DNA of 28,483 nucleotides, taken from the NCBI GenBank assembly GCA_937891895.1, contig CALATN010000206.1, positions 1-28,483 on the forward strand, given 5' to 3'. The translations under genes were made by a program, and so were the position numbers. Positions 14,689 to 22,379 of this stretch are shown here, in pieces. Numbering within the stretch: the first letter of the stretch is position 1; each line of letters starts with the position of its first letter. A model generated the notes under the pieces. That model saw only the letters and a list, made by a program, of their open reading frames with translations, was not told the origin of the DNA and made no database searches. This DNA comes from an uncultured Clostridia bacterium. Lineage in GTDB: Bacteria; Bacillota; Clostridia; Oscillospirales; Ruminococcaceae.

Positions 14689-16359
14689 TTACTTGTAGAT
14701 TACGATAACAAATTCGCCGCCCTTAGTAACGTTGTCAAAGTTACACTTACCTGTGCTGCCGATAGTAGCAGTATCAACGAGGGAGAGAGAATTCTTGGAA
14801 GCATTGTAACGGTAAAGCTTAGCCTTGTAACCGCCGCGCTTAGCACTGAACTTAACTGTGAGGTCAGAGTTGAAGCCAAGTGTACCTGCATCGATAGAGA
14901 GCTGAGCAGAGCTTACAGCATCATTCTTCTTGTATGCAGCCTTGATAAGCTTCTTGGAAATGCTTCTTGTGTTATATGTTGTATCAATATCAACATCCTT
15001 AGCAGTTGTAACATCCTTACCGTTTACAGTGAATGTAACACCATTGTCAAGAACAAACTTGAGAGTAACGTTTCTGCCCTTGATTGCAGACATAACATCA
15101 GCAGGGATAACAGTTTCCTTGTTCATGTCGATTGTAGCGGAAGAACCAGCGCTTACCTTCTTGAGGTATGTAGCAATGGACTTCCAGCCCTTCTTGCTTC
15201 CGAGAGTAGCAGTTGTTGTATCCTTGCTGCTGGAAGAAGAGGAATTGTTCTTGTTGAGGAAATAATAGTAGTATGGATCGTTATAATTATAGTAACCATA
15301 GTAATAGTCATAGTATGGATAGCCATAATAATAGTCATAATAGTAATCATATGCACCATTAAGTACAGTTACCTTATCGCTTGAACCTGAAGCGCTGAGT
15401 GCAGCAGCATATGTAGGATAGAATTCACCTGTTACTTCGGAGAAGTAATTTGTAGGGATTGTTGTGTAGTCCTTGTACCAGCTGATAAGATTGGAGTTGC
15501 CGTTAGCAGCAGCGTATGCAGCGCTATAGCTGTGATAATAATAACCGCCAACCTTGTATACGGATGTGGAATCATTTGTTGATGTTGAGCCGCTTACAGC
15601 GTAGGAGTATGTATTGGCATTGGAAGAAGTATACATACCGGAAATTGGGTCAAAGAAACGATTTGTAGAAGAATACTTTGATGTTGCTGTGTGAGAAGTG
15701 TAGTCAGTATGTGCACCTTCAACATTCTGGAGAGCAGAAAGGTTAGGATAGTACATACCTGTAAGTGCAGAATAATAAACGGTATCTGAAGGCGTTCTGT
15801 ATGCAGAAGAAGGTGTTGTGTATGTTACATTGCCACCTGTAGTTGTACCCGTGCCTGTAGTTCCGTTTGTAGAGGAACCAACCTTAACAGTCCACTCTGT
15901 ACCTGATGTACCATTGATTTCGCCTGTCTTTGAATCGTATTTTACAACTGTACCTGTATTGTAGAGAGCAGAAAGGTCAACAGGAGATGTTGTATAGTTG
16001 TAGGAATATGTAGAATATTTTTGACCGTCAACAAGTGTACCTGTAGGCTTAGTGTCATTTTCAGGCTTTACAATATCTTTCCAAGCAGTTGAAACGTTAC
16101 TATTTGTGGAGAAGACTTTACCTTCAATGTCGTTACATGTAGTATCAACTTCTGTAGTAGCTTCCCACTTCTTATCTGTAGCATTGTAAGTATAGGTTGT
16201 CTTTACACCAGTAACAGACGTAACCTTTACAACAGTACCCCAAATTTCTTGAGCACTGTTAATCTGAACATCTGCACTTGCAACTACGCCAACTGTAGAG
16301 AAGGCTGTAAGACTAGCAAGAGTGATAGCAGCAATTTTGCTAATGGTTTTCTTTGCCAT
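14689..16359 (-). CDS. Secreted tyrosine-rich repeat protein, unknown function
   Basis: A 556-aa protein with a Sec signal peptide (about 1-29, cleavage probably after ASA). The middle is Ser/Thr/Tyr/Gly-rich. Four short related motifs, roughly Y/F-Y/F-x3-T/S-G-x-Y/F-Y-P, start near residues 195, 235, 268 and 305, about 33-40 residues apart; the second and third are degenerate. Residues 337-366 contain 20 tyrosines out of 30, followed by a Ser tract. The C-terminal domain (about 389-556) begins GWKSIATYLKK and resembles an unnamed beta domain I associate with many ruminococcal secreted proteins. No dockerin, sortase motif or SLH is seen. ATG at 16359 follows AAAGGAG. It has its own promoter and strong terminator. 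A surface or matrix adhesin is plausible but unproven. Confidence 0.85.
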   Translation of the reverse strand: MAKKTISKIAAITLASLTAFSTVGVVASADVQINSAQEIWGTVVKVTSVTGVKTTYTYNATDKKWEATTEVDTTCNDIEGKVFSTNSNVSTAWKDIVKPENDTKPTGTLVDGQKYSTYSYNYTTSPVDLSALYNTGTVVKYDSKTGEINGTSGTEWTVKVGSSTNGTTGTGTTTGGNVTYTTPSSAYRTPSDTVYYSALTGMYYPNLSALQNVEGAHTDYTSHTATSKYSSTNRFFDPISGMYTSSNANTYSYAVSGSTSTNDSTSVYKVGGYYYHSYSAAYAAANGNSNLISWYKDYTTIPTNYFSEVTGEFYPTYAAALSASGSSDKVTVLNGAYDYYYDYYYGYPYYDYYYGYYNYNDPYYYYFLNKNNSSSSSSKDTTTATLGSKKGWKSIATYLKKVSAGSSATIDMNKETVIPADVMSAIKGRNVTLKFVLDNGVTFTVNGKDVTTAKDVDIDTTYNTRSISKKLIKAAYKKNDAVSSAQLSIDAGTLGFNSDLTVKFSAKRGGYKAKLYRYNASKNSLSLVDTATIGSTGKCNFDNVTKGGEFVIVIYK

Positions 16360-16399
16360 TTTAATTATCTCCTTTACAATTTGATTGACTAAATAATTA

Positions 16400-16430
16400 A
16401 ATTATGCTGAATTAAAAATTCTGCTTAATT
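16400..16430 (-). other. Stem-loop at the predicted 5' end of the tyrosine-rich protein mRNA
   Basis: Imperfect inverted repeat, 16400-16413 with 16417-16430, 12 of 14 positions paired, 3-nt loop. With the -10 at 16439-16434, transcription should start near 16427, so the hairpin would form almost at the 5' end. Such hairpins can protect mRNA from decay; that role here is inference. Confidence 0.5.
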
Positions 16431-16433
16431 GTA

Positions 16434-16462
16434 ATTATACTATAAAAAATTAACTTTGGCAA
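16434..16462 (-). promoter_or_regulatory. Promoter of the tyrosine-rich protein gene
   Basis: Minus strand: TTGCCA (16462-16457), 17-bp spacer, TATAAT (16439-16434). It gives a leader of about 70 nt before the ATG at 16359. Confidence 0.78.
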
Positions 16463-16504
16463 TAGTTTTTTCACCAAAATATATTACAGTTTTATGACGA
16501 ATTA

Positions 16505-16559
16505 AGAAAAAATGCTGTAAAATAGTTACAAATTGGTTGTGATTTGTAACTATTTTGCA
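16505..16559 (-). terminator. Terminator after tmcAL
   Basis: An 18-bp stem (16516-16533 with 16542-16559, one G-U pair, AU-rich core AATAGTTACAAAT) with an 8-nt loop, followed on the minus strand by six T. It begins 10 nt after the tmcAL stop. Confidence 0.85.
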
Positions 16560-16569
16560 ATAAAATGGA

Positions 16570-17775
16570 TTACTGAATTTCAATCTTTGTTGTAAATTCC
16601 TCTGCACAAGGGCGGATTGTTCTTGAAGCAAGTCCATAAAGATTTGTTGCACGGTTGGAAATATCTGCAAATCTGTTGATAGGAGGCTTCTGGAGTTCAA
16701 CAATATCCTTGAGTGAGGTGCCGAATGGGATTGCATACTTGTTACCCTCAGCCTTTTCTTTGGCAGCCTTGAGGATTTCTGTACCCTTTTCGTTGAATGC
16801 AAGAACTCTGCCGTAAGGAGGCATGATCATAAGGTCAGAAGCTTTGATACCAAGATACATATTAAGAAGAACTCTTCTCATTTTAGCTGTTGTATAACGT
16901 TTTGTATCAACAGTTTCAAGGAACTCGTCAATGGAATTTGATTTGATTGCGGAAGCGAAAATAAGATTTGCAAGTCCAGGGTCAACATCAGCAACCTCAG
17001 AAATCAGCGGCGGAATAGCTGTACGTAGAACATACAGAAGCTCACGTTCAAGATTGTCAAAGTAAGCGAGCTTTTCCTCGTCATCATATTTTGCAACAAG
17101 CTCAGCCATATCCTTAGGGACATAAGCGCTGATGTCCTCACCGTCTTCTATCATCTGACGAAGGAGAGTACCGCTTGCGATACCGTCAACAGCATTCATG
17201 CTGTCATGGTCAGCGCCCTTTCTCTTGATTGTAAGAGTTTCCATATCAAGATTAAGAACCTTGAGAGCCTTGAGGTATTCAACGGCAAGAGTGTTGTTTG
17301 GCGAATCAAAAACAGAAGAAATAATCGGACCATATTCAATGCCGATAATCTGCTGAACAGCCTGAGGGAAGGACATACCCTGTTCAAGGTAAGGCTTTAC
17401 TTTTTCAGGCGTAGTTGCATTAAGAGATGCCATAGCTGCATTTTTTAGAAGTGCAAGATCACCGCATTCGCTGCCGAAGGAAATGCCGTCAACACAGCCC
17501 AATGCACCCAGCATCATAACACCTGCACGCGCAAAGTAGTTTGCACTGGAAAGAGAGTATACGACAGGCATTTCAATAACAAGGTCAACACCGTTGTTTA
17601 CAGCAACTTTAGCTCTTGCGAACTTGTCAATCATGGCTACGTCACCGCGCTGAACGTAGTTGCCGCTCATAATTGCAACAATGTGTGTAGCACCCTGCTT
17701 TCTTGTTTCTTCAATCTGATGAATGTGACCGTTGTGGAACGGGTTGTATTCACAAATAATACCATATGTTTTCAT
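16570..17775 (-). CDS. tmcAL: tRNA(Met) cytidine acetate ligase (TmcAL, YlbM-type)
   Basis: A 401-aa cytosolic enzyme that activates acetate with ATP and forms N4-acetylcytidine at the wobble position of elongator tRNA-Met. The nucleotidyltransferase motif EYNPFHNGH (9-17), the MSGNYVQRGDVA segment and the DLVIEMPVVYSLSSANYFARAGV block are characteristic of the YlbM/TmcAL family, and the length is typical. ATG at 17775 lies about 13 nt after GAAAGGA, a little far. The gene is divergent from ackA; in many Firmicutes ylbM sits near pta-ackA, so the pairing is conserved although pta is missing here. Confidence 0.92.
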   Translation of the reverse strand: MKTYGIICEYNPFHNGHIHQIEETRKQGATHIVAIMSGNYVQRGDVAMIDKFARAKVAVNNGVDLVIEMPVVYSLSSANYFARAGVMMLGALGCVDGISFGSECGDLALLKNAAMASLNATTPEKVKPYLEQGMSFPQAVQQIIGIEYGPIISSVFDSPNNTLAVEYLKALKVLNLDMETLTIKRKGADHDSMNAVDGIASGTLLRQMIEDGEDISAYVPKDMAELVAKYDDEEKLAYFDNLERELLYVLRTAIPPLISEVADVDPGLANLIFASAIKSNSIDEFLETVDTKRYTTAKMRRVLLNMYLGIKASDLMIMPPYGRVLAFNEKGTEILKAAKEKAEGNKYAIPFGTSLKDIVELQKPPINRFADISNRATNLYGLASRTIRPCAEEFTTKIEIQ

Positions 17776-17847
17776 ATAGTCAGTTCAATCCTTTCTTTTG
17801 AGGGTCATCAGGGTATAGTTCACCCGTAGTGTACAAACCCATACGTT

Positions 17848-17876
17848 TATATAGTAAATGATTTTACGTCAGTAAA
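17848..17876 (-). promoter_or_regulatory. Probable tmcAL promoter with an internal palindrome
   Basis: Minus strand: TTTACT (17876-17871), 17-bp spacer, TATATA (17853-17848). The spacer contains the perfect inverted repeat GTAAA-N4-TTTAC at 17854-17867, which could be an operator. The promoter match itself is modest. Confidence 0.45.
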
Positions 17877-17919
17877 TATGGAATAAATATTACAATTTTC
17901 TTAAAATATTGTGAAACTC

Positions 17920-17948
17920 TTGATTTTAGTCACATTTTGTAATAGTAT
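17920..17948 (+). promoter_or_regulatory. Probable ackA promoter
   Basis: TTGATT (17920-17925), 17-bp spacer, TAGTAT (17943-17948), about 44 nt upstream of the ATG at 17992. Both boxes match four of six positions. Confidence 0.5.
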
Positions 17949-17991
17949 ATAAAGGTATGATTAGAAAATTCTTGAAAGGAAGTTCAAAATT

Positions 17992-19191
17992 ATGATTATT
18001 CTCGTAGTAAACGCAGGAAGCTCCTCACTCAAGTATCAGCTTCTCAACATGGAAGATGAAAGCGTTATCGCAAAGGGTAACTGTGACAGAATCGGTATCG
18101 GCGGTCACGTTTCCCACAAGACATTCGACGGCAGAGCTGTTGATATGGACTGCGATTTTCCAACACACACAGAAGCTTTTGAAAAGCTCGTTGAAGTTCT
18201 CACAACAGGCGACGCTGCTGTAATCAAGTCCATGGACGAAATTTCCGCAGTTGGTCATAGAATCGTGCAGGGCGCTGAAATCTTTGACAAGACAACTCTC
18301 GTAACTGACGAAGTTATCCAGCAGATTGACGACCTCCAGGATCTTGCTCCTGTACATAACCACCCACACGCACTTGCTCTCTGGGCTTGTAAGAAGGTTC
18401 TCCCTGAGAACGTTCCGCAGGTTGTTGTATTCGATACAGCATTCCACCAGACAATGCCTCCAAAGGCTTATATGTTTGGTCTTCCTTATGAGGATTACGA
18501 AAAGTATCACGTAAGAAAGTACGGCTTCCACGGTACTTCCCACAGATTTGTTTCCGCAGCACTTGCAGAAGCAATGGGTAAGGATATCAAGGACCTCAAG
18601 ATCGTTTCCTGTCACCTCGGTAACGGTTCTTCCATCACAGCTGTTGACGGCGGTAAGTCTGTTGATACTTCTATGGGCTTCACACCACTCGACGGTGTTG
18701 TAATGGGTACAAGAACAGGCTGCGTTGACCCATCTGCTGTAACATTCGTTGCTGAAAAGCACGGCTTTACAACAAAGGAAATGAGCGACTATATGAATAA
18801 GAAGTCAGGCTTCCTTGGCGTTTCAGGTATCTCCTCCGATAACAGAGATATCTCCGCTGCTGCTGCTGAAGGTAATGAAAAGGCTCAGCTCGTTACAGAT
18901 ATGCTTGTATACGAAATCAAGAAGTACATCGGCGGTTACGCTGCTGCAATGAACGGTCTCGACGCTGTTCTCTTCACAGGCGGTATCGGCGAGAACGCTG
19001 CTGAGGTTCGTGAAGCAGTTTGTGCAGATATGGACTTCTTCGGTATCAAGATTGACAACGAGCTTAATGCAACAATCCACGGCAAGCTCACAAAGCTTTC
19101 CACACCTGACTCCAAGGTTGAGGTTTGGGTTGTTCCAACAAACGAAGAGCTTCTTATCGCAAGAGATACACTTGCACTCATCTCCAAGTAA
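17992..19191 (+). CDS. ackA: Acetate kinase
   Basis: A 399-aa cytosolic enzyme that converts acetyl phosphate and ADP to acetate and ATP, the energy-yielding last step of acetate fermentation. The ASKHA-fold motifs are clear: VVNAGSSSLKYQ (5-16), GHRIVQGAE, YGFHGTSH, HLGNGSSITAV and FTGGIGENA. Length is exactly that of the family. ATG at 17992 follows GAAAGGAAG. Codon use is strongly skewed to C-ending Phe, Leu, Ile and to AAG, unlike its neighbours, consistent with high expression. No pta gene is adjacent. It ends at a strong terminator. Confidence 0.97.
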   Translation: MIILVVNAGSSSLKYQLLNMEDESVIAKGNCDRIGIGGHVSHKTFDGRAVDMDCDFPTHTEAFEKLVEVLTTGDAAVIKSMDEISAVGHRIVQGAEIFDKTTLVTDEVIQQIDDLQDLAPVHNHPHALALWACKKVLPENVPQVVVFDTAFHQTMPPKAYMFGLPYEDYEKYHVRKYGFHGTSHRFVSAALAEAMGKDIKDLKIVSCHLGNGSSITAVDGGKSVDTSMGFTPLDGVVMGTRTGCVDPSAVTFVAEKHGFTTKEMSDYMNKKSGFLGVSGISSDNRDISAAAAEGNEKAQLVTDMLVYEIKKYIGGYAAAMNGLDAVLFTGGIGENAAEVREAVCADMDFFGIKIDNELNATIHGKLTKLSTPDSKVEVWVVPTNEELLIARDTLALISK

Positions 19192-19204
19192 TCATAAGTT
19201 TTGT

Positions 19205-19241
19205 AAAGCCGTTTCTGATTTGTTTCAGAAACGGCTTTTTT
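19205..19241 (+). terminator. Terminator after ackA
   Basis: A perfect 14-bp stem (19205-19218 with 19225-19238, core AAAGCCGTTTCTGA) with a 6-nt loop and a run of six T. It begins 14 nt after the ackA stop. Confidence 0.92.
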
Positions 19242-19256
19242 CATCGGAGGTAATGT

Positions 19257-19772
19257 ATGGAATTATGGGATTTATATGATGAAAACAGAAATCCAATTGG
19301 CAGGGAGCACATCCGCGGCAACGAAATTCCCGACGGCTGTTACCATCTTGTTGTCCACGTGTGGATACGCAACAGCAAGGGACAGTATCTCATTTCACAA
19401 CGTTCAGCAAATCGCCCGACTTTTCCGCTTATGTGGGAAACCGTCGGTGGTTCGGTGCTGAAAGGTGAAACGAGCCTGCAAGGAGCAATCCGTGAGGTGA
19501 AGGAAGAGGTCGGAGTTGACATAATCGGCACGGAAAACAACCTCGTTTTTTCACAGGTGCGTAAGCAGATTAATGGTAAGAAATTCAACGATATCCTTGA
19601 TGTGTGGTTGTTTGAATATAATGGCAAAGTTCAGCTTGACAATGCCACAACCGATGAGGTTGCACAGACAAAATGGCTTACAGTTGCCGAAATAAAGGAG
19701 CTTTACAAAACAGGTCAGCTTGTATCAACATTGGGGTATTTCTTTGATAAGATAGGAGGTCAATATGAGTAA
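19257..19772 (+). CDS. Nudix hydrolase family protein
   Basis: A 171-aa cytosolic protein with a complete Nudix box at 65-87 (G-x5-E-x7-R-E-V-x-E-E-x-G-V), which binds Mg2+ and cleaves nucleoside diphosphate-linked compounds. The N-terminus (ELWDLYDENRNPIG) and overall layout resemble isopentenyl-diphosphate-isomerase-like Nudix proteins of unknown substrate. ATG at 19257 follows CGGAGG. Only 15 nt separate it from the ackA terminator, too little for a full promoter, so it probably relies on read-through or on a promoter within the terminator region. Its last 8 bases overlap the methyltransferase gene. Confidence 0.9.
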   Translation: MELWDLYDENRNPIGREHIRGNEIPDGCYHLVVHVWIRNSKGQYLISQRSANRPTFPLMWETVGGSVLKGETSLQGAIREVKEEVGVDIIGTENNLVFSQVRKQINGKKFNDILDVWLFEYNGKVQLDNATTDEVAQTKWLTVAEIKELYKTGQLVSTLGYFFDKIGGQYE

Positions 19773-20511
19773 TCAGAACATTTTCGATAACGAAATATTT
19801 TTCAACGGCTACAAGGAATTGCGTGCAAAGGATATATGCCTGAATGATCTTCTGGAGCAGCCTGCAATGGCGGAATTGCTCCCTGACCTGACAGGAAAGA
19901 TCGTTCTTGACTTAGGATGTGGCTGCGGAAAGAATTGCCTTGATTTTGTAAAACGTGGAGCGTGTAAAGTCGTTGGACTTGACATATCTGAAAAGATGCT
20001 TGAGATTGCAAAAGAAGAAGCAGCACACGAAAATATCGAGTATATCCGTATGAGTATGACAGAAATCCGCAAGCTGAATACAAAGTTTGACTTGGTGTAC
20101 AGTTCATTAGCTTTACACTACATAAAGGACTTTAGCACACTTATGAGTGACATATACAATCTTCTCAACGTCGGCGGAACACTCCTTTTCTCTCAGGAGC
20201 ACCCCATTATTACCGCAACCATCGACGAAAGCAACGCCCACTTTAATTATGACGAAAACGGTCAGCGTGTTTCCTATACATTCTCCGATTACAACAGGGT
20301 TGGCAAGCGTGAAAAGAATTGGTTTGTCGACGGTGTGATAAAATATCACCGACCAATGGGACAACTCCTCACCGAAATCATTAGCAGCGGACTTACCATA
20401 AAAGAAATTGTTGAGCCGATTCCGAAGCCGTGGGCGATAGAAAAACTCCCGACTATTGTCAAGGAGTACATCAAGCCGAATTTCCTTATCGTCAAGGCTG
20501 TGAAAGAGTAG
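19765..20511 (+). CDS. Class I SAM-dependent methyltransferase
   Basis: A 248-aa cytosolic protein with SAM-binding motif I VLDLGCGCGKN (47-57), a motif II acidic end VVGLDIS (about 69-75), and the FDLVYSSLALHYIKD segment usual in Methyltransf_11 proteins. The acceptor substrate cannot be assigned. ATG at 19765 sits in the last codons of the Nudix gene (8-nt overlap), with ATAGGAGG as ribosome binding site, so the two are translated together. Confidence 0.9.
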   Translation: MSNQNIFDNEIFFNGYKELRAKDICLNDLLEQPAMAELLPDLTGKIVLDLGCGCGKNCLDFVKRGACKVVGLDISEKMLEIAKEEAAHENIEYIRMSMTEIRKLNTKFDLVYSSLALHYIKDFSTLMSDIYNLLNVGGTLLFSQEHPIITATIDESNAHFNYDENGQRVSYTFSDYNRVGKREKNWFVDGVIKYHRPMGQLLTEIISSGLTIKEIVEPIPKPWAIEKLPTIVKEYIKPNFLIVKAVKE

Positions 20512-20540
20512 TTGCAAAAATACAGTAAACTTGATATAAT
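20512..20540 (+). promoter_or_regulatory. Promoter of the 133-aa protein gene
   Basis: TTGCAA (20512-20517), 17-bp spacer, TATAAT (20535-20540). The -35 box begins at the first base after the methyltransferase stop codon. Confidence 0.8.
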
Positions 20541-20570
20541 AGTTTTATTATACAATTCAGGAGTATAGTT

Positions 20571-20972
20571 ATGGAACTTAATATAAATTCACCAGCTTAT
20601 TTTTCGGAGCATTATGGAGTAGATGACTTGGTTTATCAGTATTGCCAAAAAGCGTATCAACATTTCAAAAATAAGAATTACAGTGAAACATTAAAAATAA
20701 TAGGCATAATTCCGATTGCTGCACCAAAAGAAGTATATGAAAGCGGCAAATGGAAAGAAAGTGTTCGTTTGCTTGCTAATAACACCTGTGCATCAATATC
20801 ATTACAATTGGATTTTGAGAAATACTATAATTCTGATAGCGATGATAAAGTAAAAATGATGTATAATTCAGTATTATGTGCCGTAAAGAAAGTCAAATCA
20901 AAGGGTAAGTTTGATTATTCAGCTTTTGAAAAAGATTTTACAGCATTTACAGAAAGCTTTCTGAATCAGTAA
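20571..20972 (+). CDS. Small cytosolic protein of unknown function, possibly immunity-like
   Basis: I do not firmly recognise this 133-aa protein. It has no signal peptide or membrane segment. It begins MELNINSPAYFSEHYGVDD and has an IGIIPIAAPKEVYESGKWKES block, then a mostly helical, Lys-rich C-terminal half with VKKVKSKGKFDY. The overall pattern recalls small orphan immunity-type proteins of Firmicutes, from memory only. Codon use is more AT-rich than its neighbours (many AAA, ATA, AAT), which may indicate recent acquisition. ATG at 20571 follows CAGGAG. It has its own promoter, and no toxin gene is beside it. Confidence 0.75.
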   Translation: MELNINSPAYFSEHYGVDDLVYQYCQKAYQHFKNKNYSETLKIIGIIPIAAPKEVYESGKWKESVRLLANNTCASISLQLDFEKYYNSDSDDKVKMMYNSVLCAVKKVKSKGKFDYSAFEKDFTAFTESFLNQ

Positions 20973-20979
20973 TGCTGTG

Positions 20980-21008
20980 TTGCAAAACAAAAGAAAATCT
21001 GTTATAAT
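20980..21008 (+). promoter_or_regulatory. Promoter of the DUF896-nspC-MazG group
   Basis: TTGCAA (20980-20985), 17-bp spacer, TATAAT (21003-21008), about 33 nt before the ATG at 21041. It is the only evident promoter before nspC and the MazG-like gene. Because the -10 lies at 21003-21008, a start near 21014 is unlikely. Confidence 0.8.
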
Positions 21009-21040
21009 ATCACTTGAAATTATTTATAAGGAGCAAAACT

Positions 21041-21217
21041 ATGACACAGGAAAAAATCAATAGAATAAATGAGCTTGCAAGGAAATCCCGTACCCCCGAA
21101 GGTCTGACCGAGGAGGAAAAGGCTGAGCAGGCACAGCTTCGTCAGGAATACCGTGACGGCATCAAGGCTAACCTGACAGGTCAGCTTCAGAATATCGAAT
21201 TTGTTGACAAGAAATAA
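21041..21217 (+). CDS. DUF896 domain protein (YnzC-like)
   Basis: A 58-aa cytosolic protein with the DUF896 pattern: INRINELARKSRTPEGLTEEEKAEQ followed by LRQEYRDGIKANLTGQLQNIEFVD. The family is small, helical and common in Firmicutes; in Bacillus a member lies in the SOS-controlled yneA region, but no role is established and no LexA box is seen here. ATG at 21041 follows ATAAGGAG. nspC starts 10 nt after its stop, so they are co-transcribed. Confidence 0.92.
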   Translation: MTQEKINRINELARKSRTPEGLTEEEKAEQAQLRQEYRDGIKANLTGQLQNIEFVDKK

Positions 21218-21227
21218 GGAGTAAAAA

Positions 21228-22367
21228 ATGCTTGATTTTGACATCTCAAACCTGCCCACACCCTGCTATGTAACGGACGAGCGTCTGCTTGTGAAAAATC
21301 TTGAAATTCTCAAATCCGTGCAGGACAGAACAGGCTGTAAAATTCTTCTCGCACAAAAAGCTTTTTCAATGTACAGCACTTATCCGCTTATCAGCAAGTA
21401 CCTTGCAGGTACAACCGCCAGCGGACTTTTTGAAGCAAAGCTTGGCAAGGAAGAAATGCCCGATGGCGAAACCCACGTCTACGCACCTGCCTACAGCGAA
21501 AAGGACTTTGCCGAAATCGTAACTGTTGCTGACCATATCGTGTTCAACAGCTTTGCACAGTATGAAAAATACTATCCGACCGTGCAGAATTGCGGACGCA
21601 AAATCGAAGTTGGTATCCGTATCAACCCCGAATATTCCGAAATCGAAACGGATATATACAATCCTTGCTTCAAAAATTCACGTCTTGGAACAATCCTCGC
21701 CGAATTCCCCGAAACACTTCCCGAGGGAATAAGCGGACTTCATTTCCATACAATGTGCGAGCAGGGCGCAGATGTCCTTGAACGTACAATTGCTGTTGTG
21801 GAAGAAAAATTCGGTAAATACCTATACAACCTGAAATGGCTCAATTTCGGCGGTGGACACCACATTACCCGTGCCGATTACGACGTGGAAAAGCTGGTGC
21901 AGATTGTTGACCGTGTGCAAAAAAAGTATGATATTCAGGTGTACCTCGAGCCTGGTGAAGCCGTTGCACTTAACGCAGGCTACCTTGTAACCGAAGTTCT
22001 CGACACGCTGAAAAACGGAATGAACTTGGCAATTCTCGACACCTCAGCAGCCTGCCATATGCCTGACGTGCTGGAAATGCCGTACCGCCCCAATATTATC
22101 GGCGCAGGTATGCCCGACGAGAAACCGTATACCTACCGTTTTGGCGGACCAACCTGTCTCGCTGGCGATATTATCGGTGACTATTCCTTTGACAAGCCGC
22201 TGAAAGCAGGGGACAGACTCGTTTTCTGCGATATGGCGATTTACTCAATGGTCAAGAACAATACCTTCAACGGTATGCCGCTTCCTGCAATAGTGCTTCA
22301 TACCCTTGACGGCGAAAATGTAATTATCAAGCAGTTTGGGTATGAGGATTTTAAGTGCAGATTGTAA
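21228..22367 (+). CDS. nspC: Carboxynorspermidine/carboxyspermidine decarboxylase
   Basis: A 379-aa PLP-dependent cytosolic enzyme of the alanine-racemase fold, which decarboxylates carboxynorspermidine or carboxyspermidine to (nor)spermidine. The PLP lysine is K44 in LLAQKAFS. Other family marks are LHFHTMCEQ, LNFGGGHHITR, YLEPGEAV, and FGGPTCLAGD carrying the active-site Cys. Length is typical. ATG at 21228 follows AATAAGGAG. Its usual partner, the Lys1-like carboxy(nor)spermidine dehydrogenase, is not in the window. The MazG-like gene starts 12 nt downstream. Confidence 0.94.
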   Translation: MLDFDISNLPTPCYVTDERLLVKNLEILKSVQDRTGCKILLAQKAFSMYSTYPLISKYLAGTTASGLFEAKLGKEEMPDGETHVYAPAYSEKDFAEIVTVADHIVFNSFAQYEKYYPTVQNCGRKIEVGIRINPEYSEIETDIYNPCFKNSRLGTILAEFPETLPEGISGLHFHTMCEQGADVLERTIAVVEEKFGKYLYNLKWLNFGGGHHITRADYDVEKLVQIVDRVQKKYDIQVYLEPGEAVALNAGYLVTEVLDTLKNGMNLAILDTSAACHMPDVLEMPYRPNIIGAGMPDEKPYTYRFGGPTCLAGDIIGDYSFDKPLKAGDRLVFCDMAIYSMVKNNTFNGMPLPAIVLHTLDGENVIIKQFGYEDFKCRL

Positions 22368-22379
22368 AGGAGTAATATT

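Noticed and set aside
14629..15384. A 251-codon open frame on the plus strand opposite the tyrosine-rich protein gene
   Set aside because: It is a shadow of the low-complexity minus-strand gene. It has no ribosome binding site, starts inside the rpmE promoter and terminator region, and its product is a Val/Ile-rich tract without family features.
17910..17934. TGTGA-N15-TCACA upstream of ackA as a CRP or Rex operator
   Set aside because: CRP sites have a 6-bp spacer and Rex sites are TTGTGAAN4TTCACAA-like; the 15-bp spacing and flanks fit neither, so it is kept only as a weak repeat.
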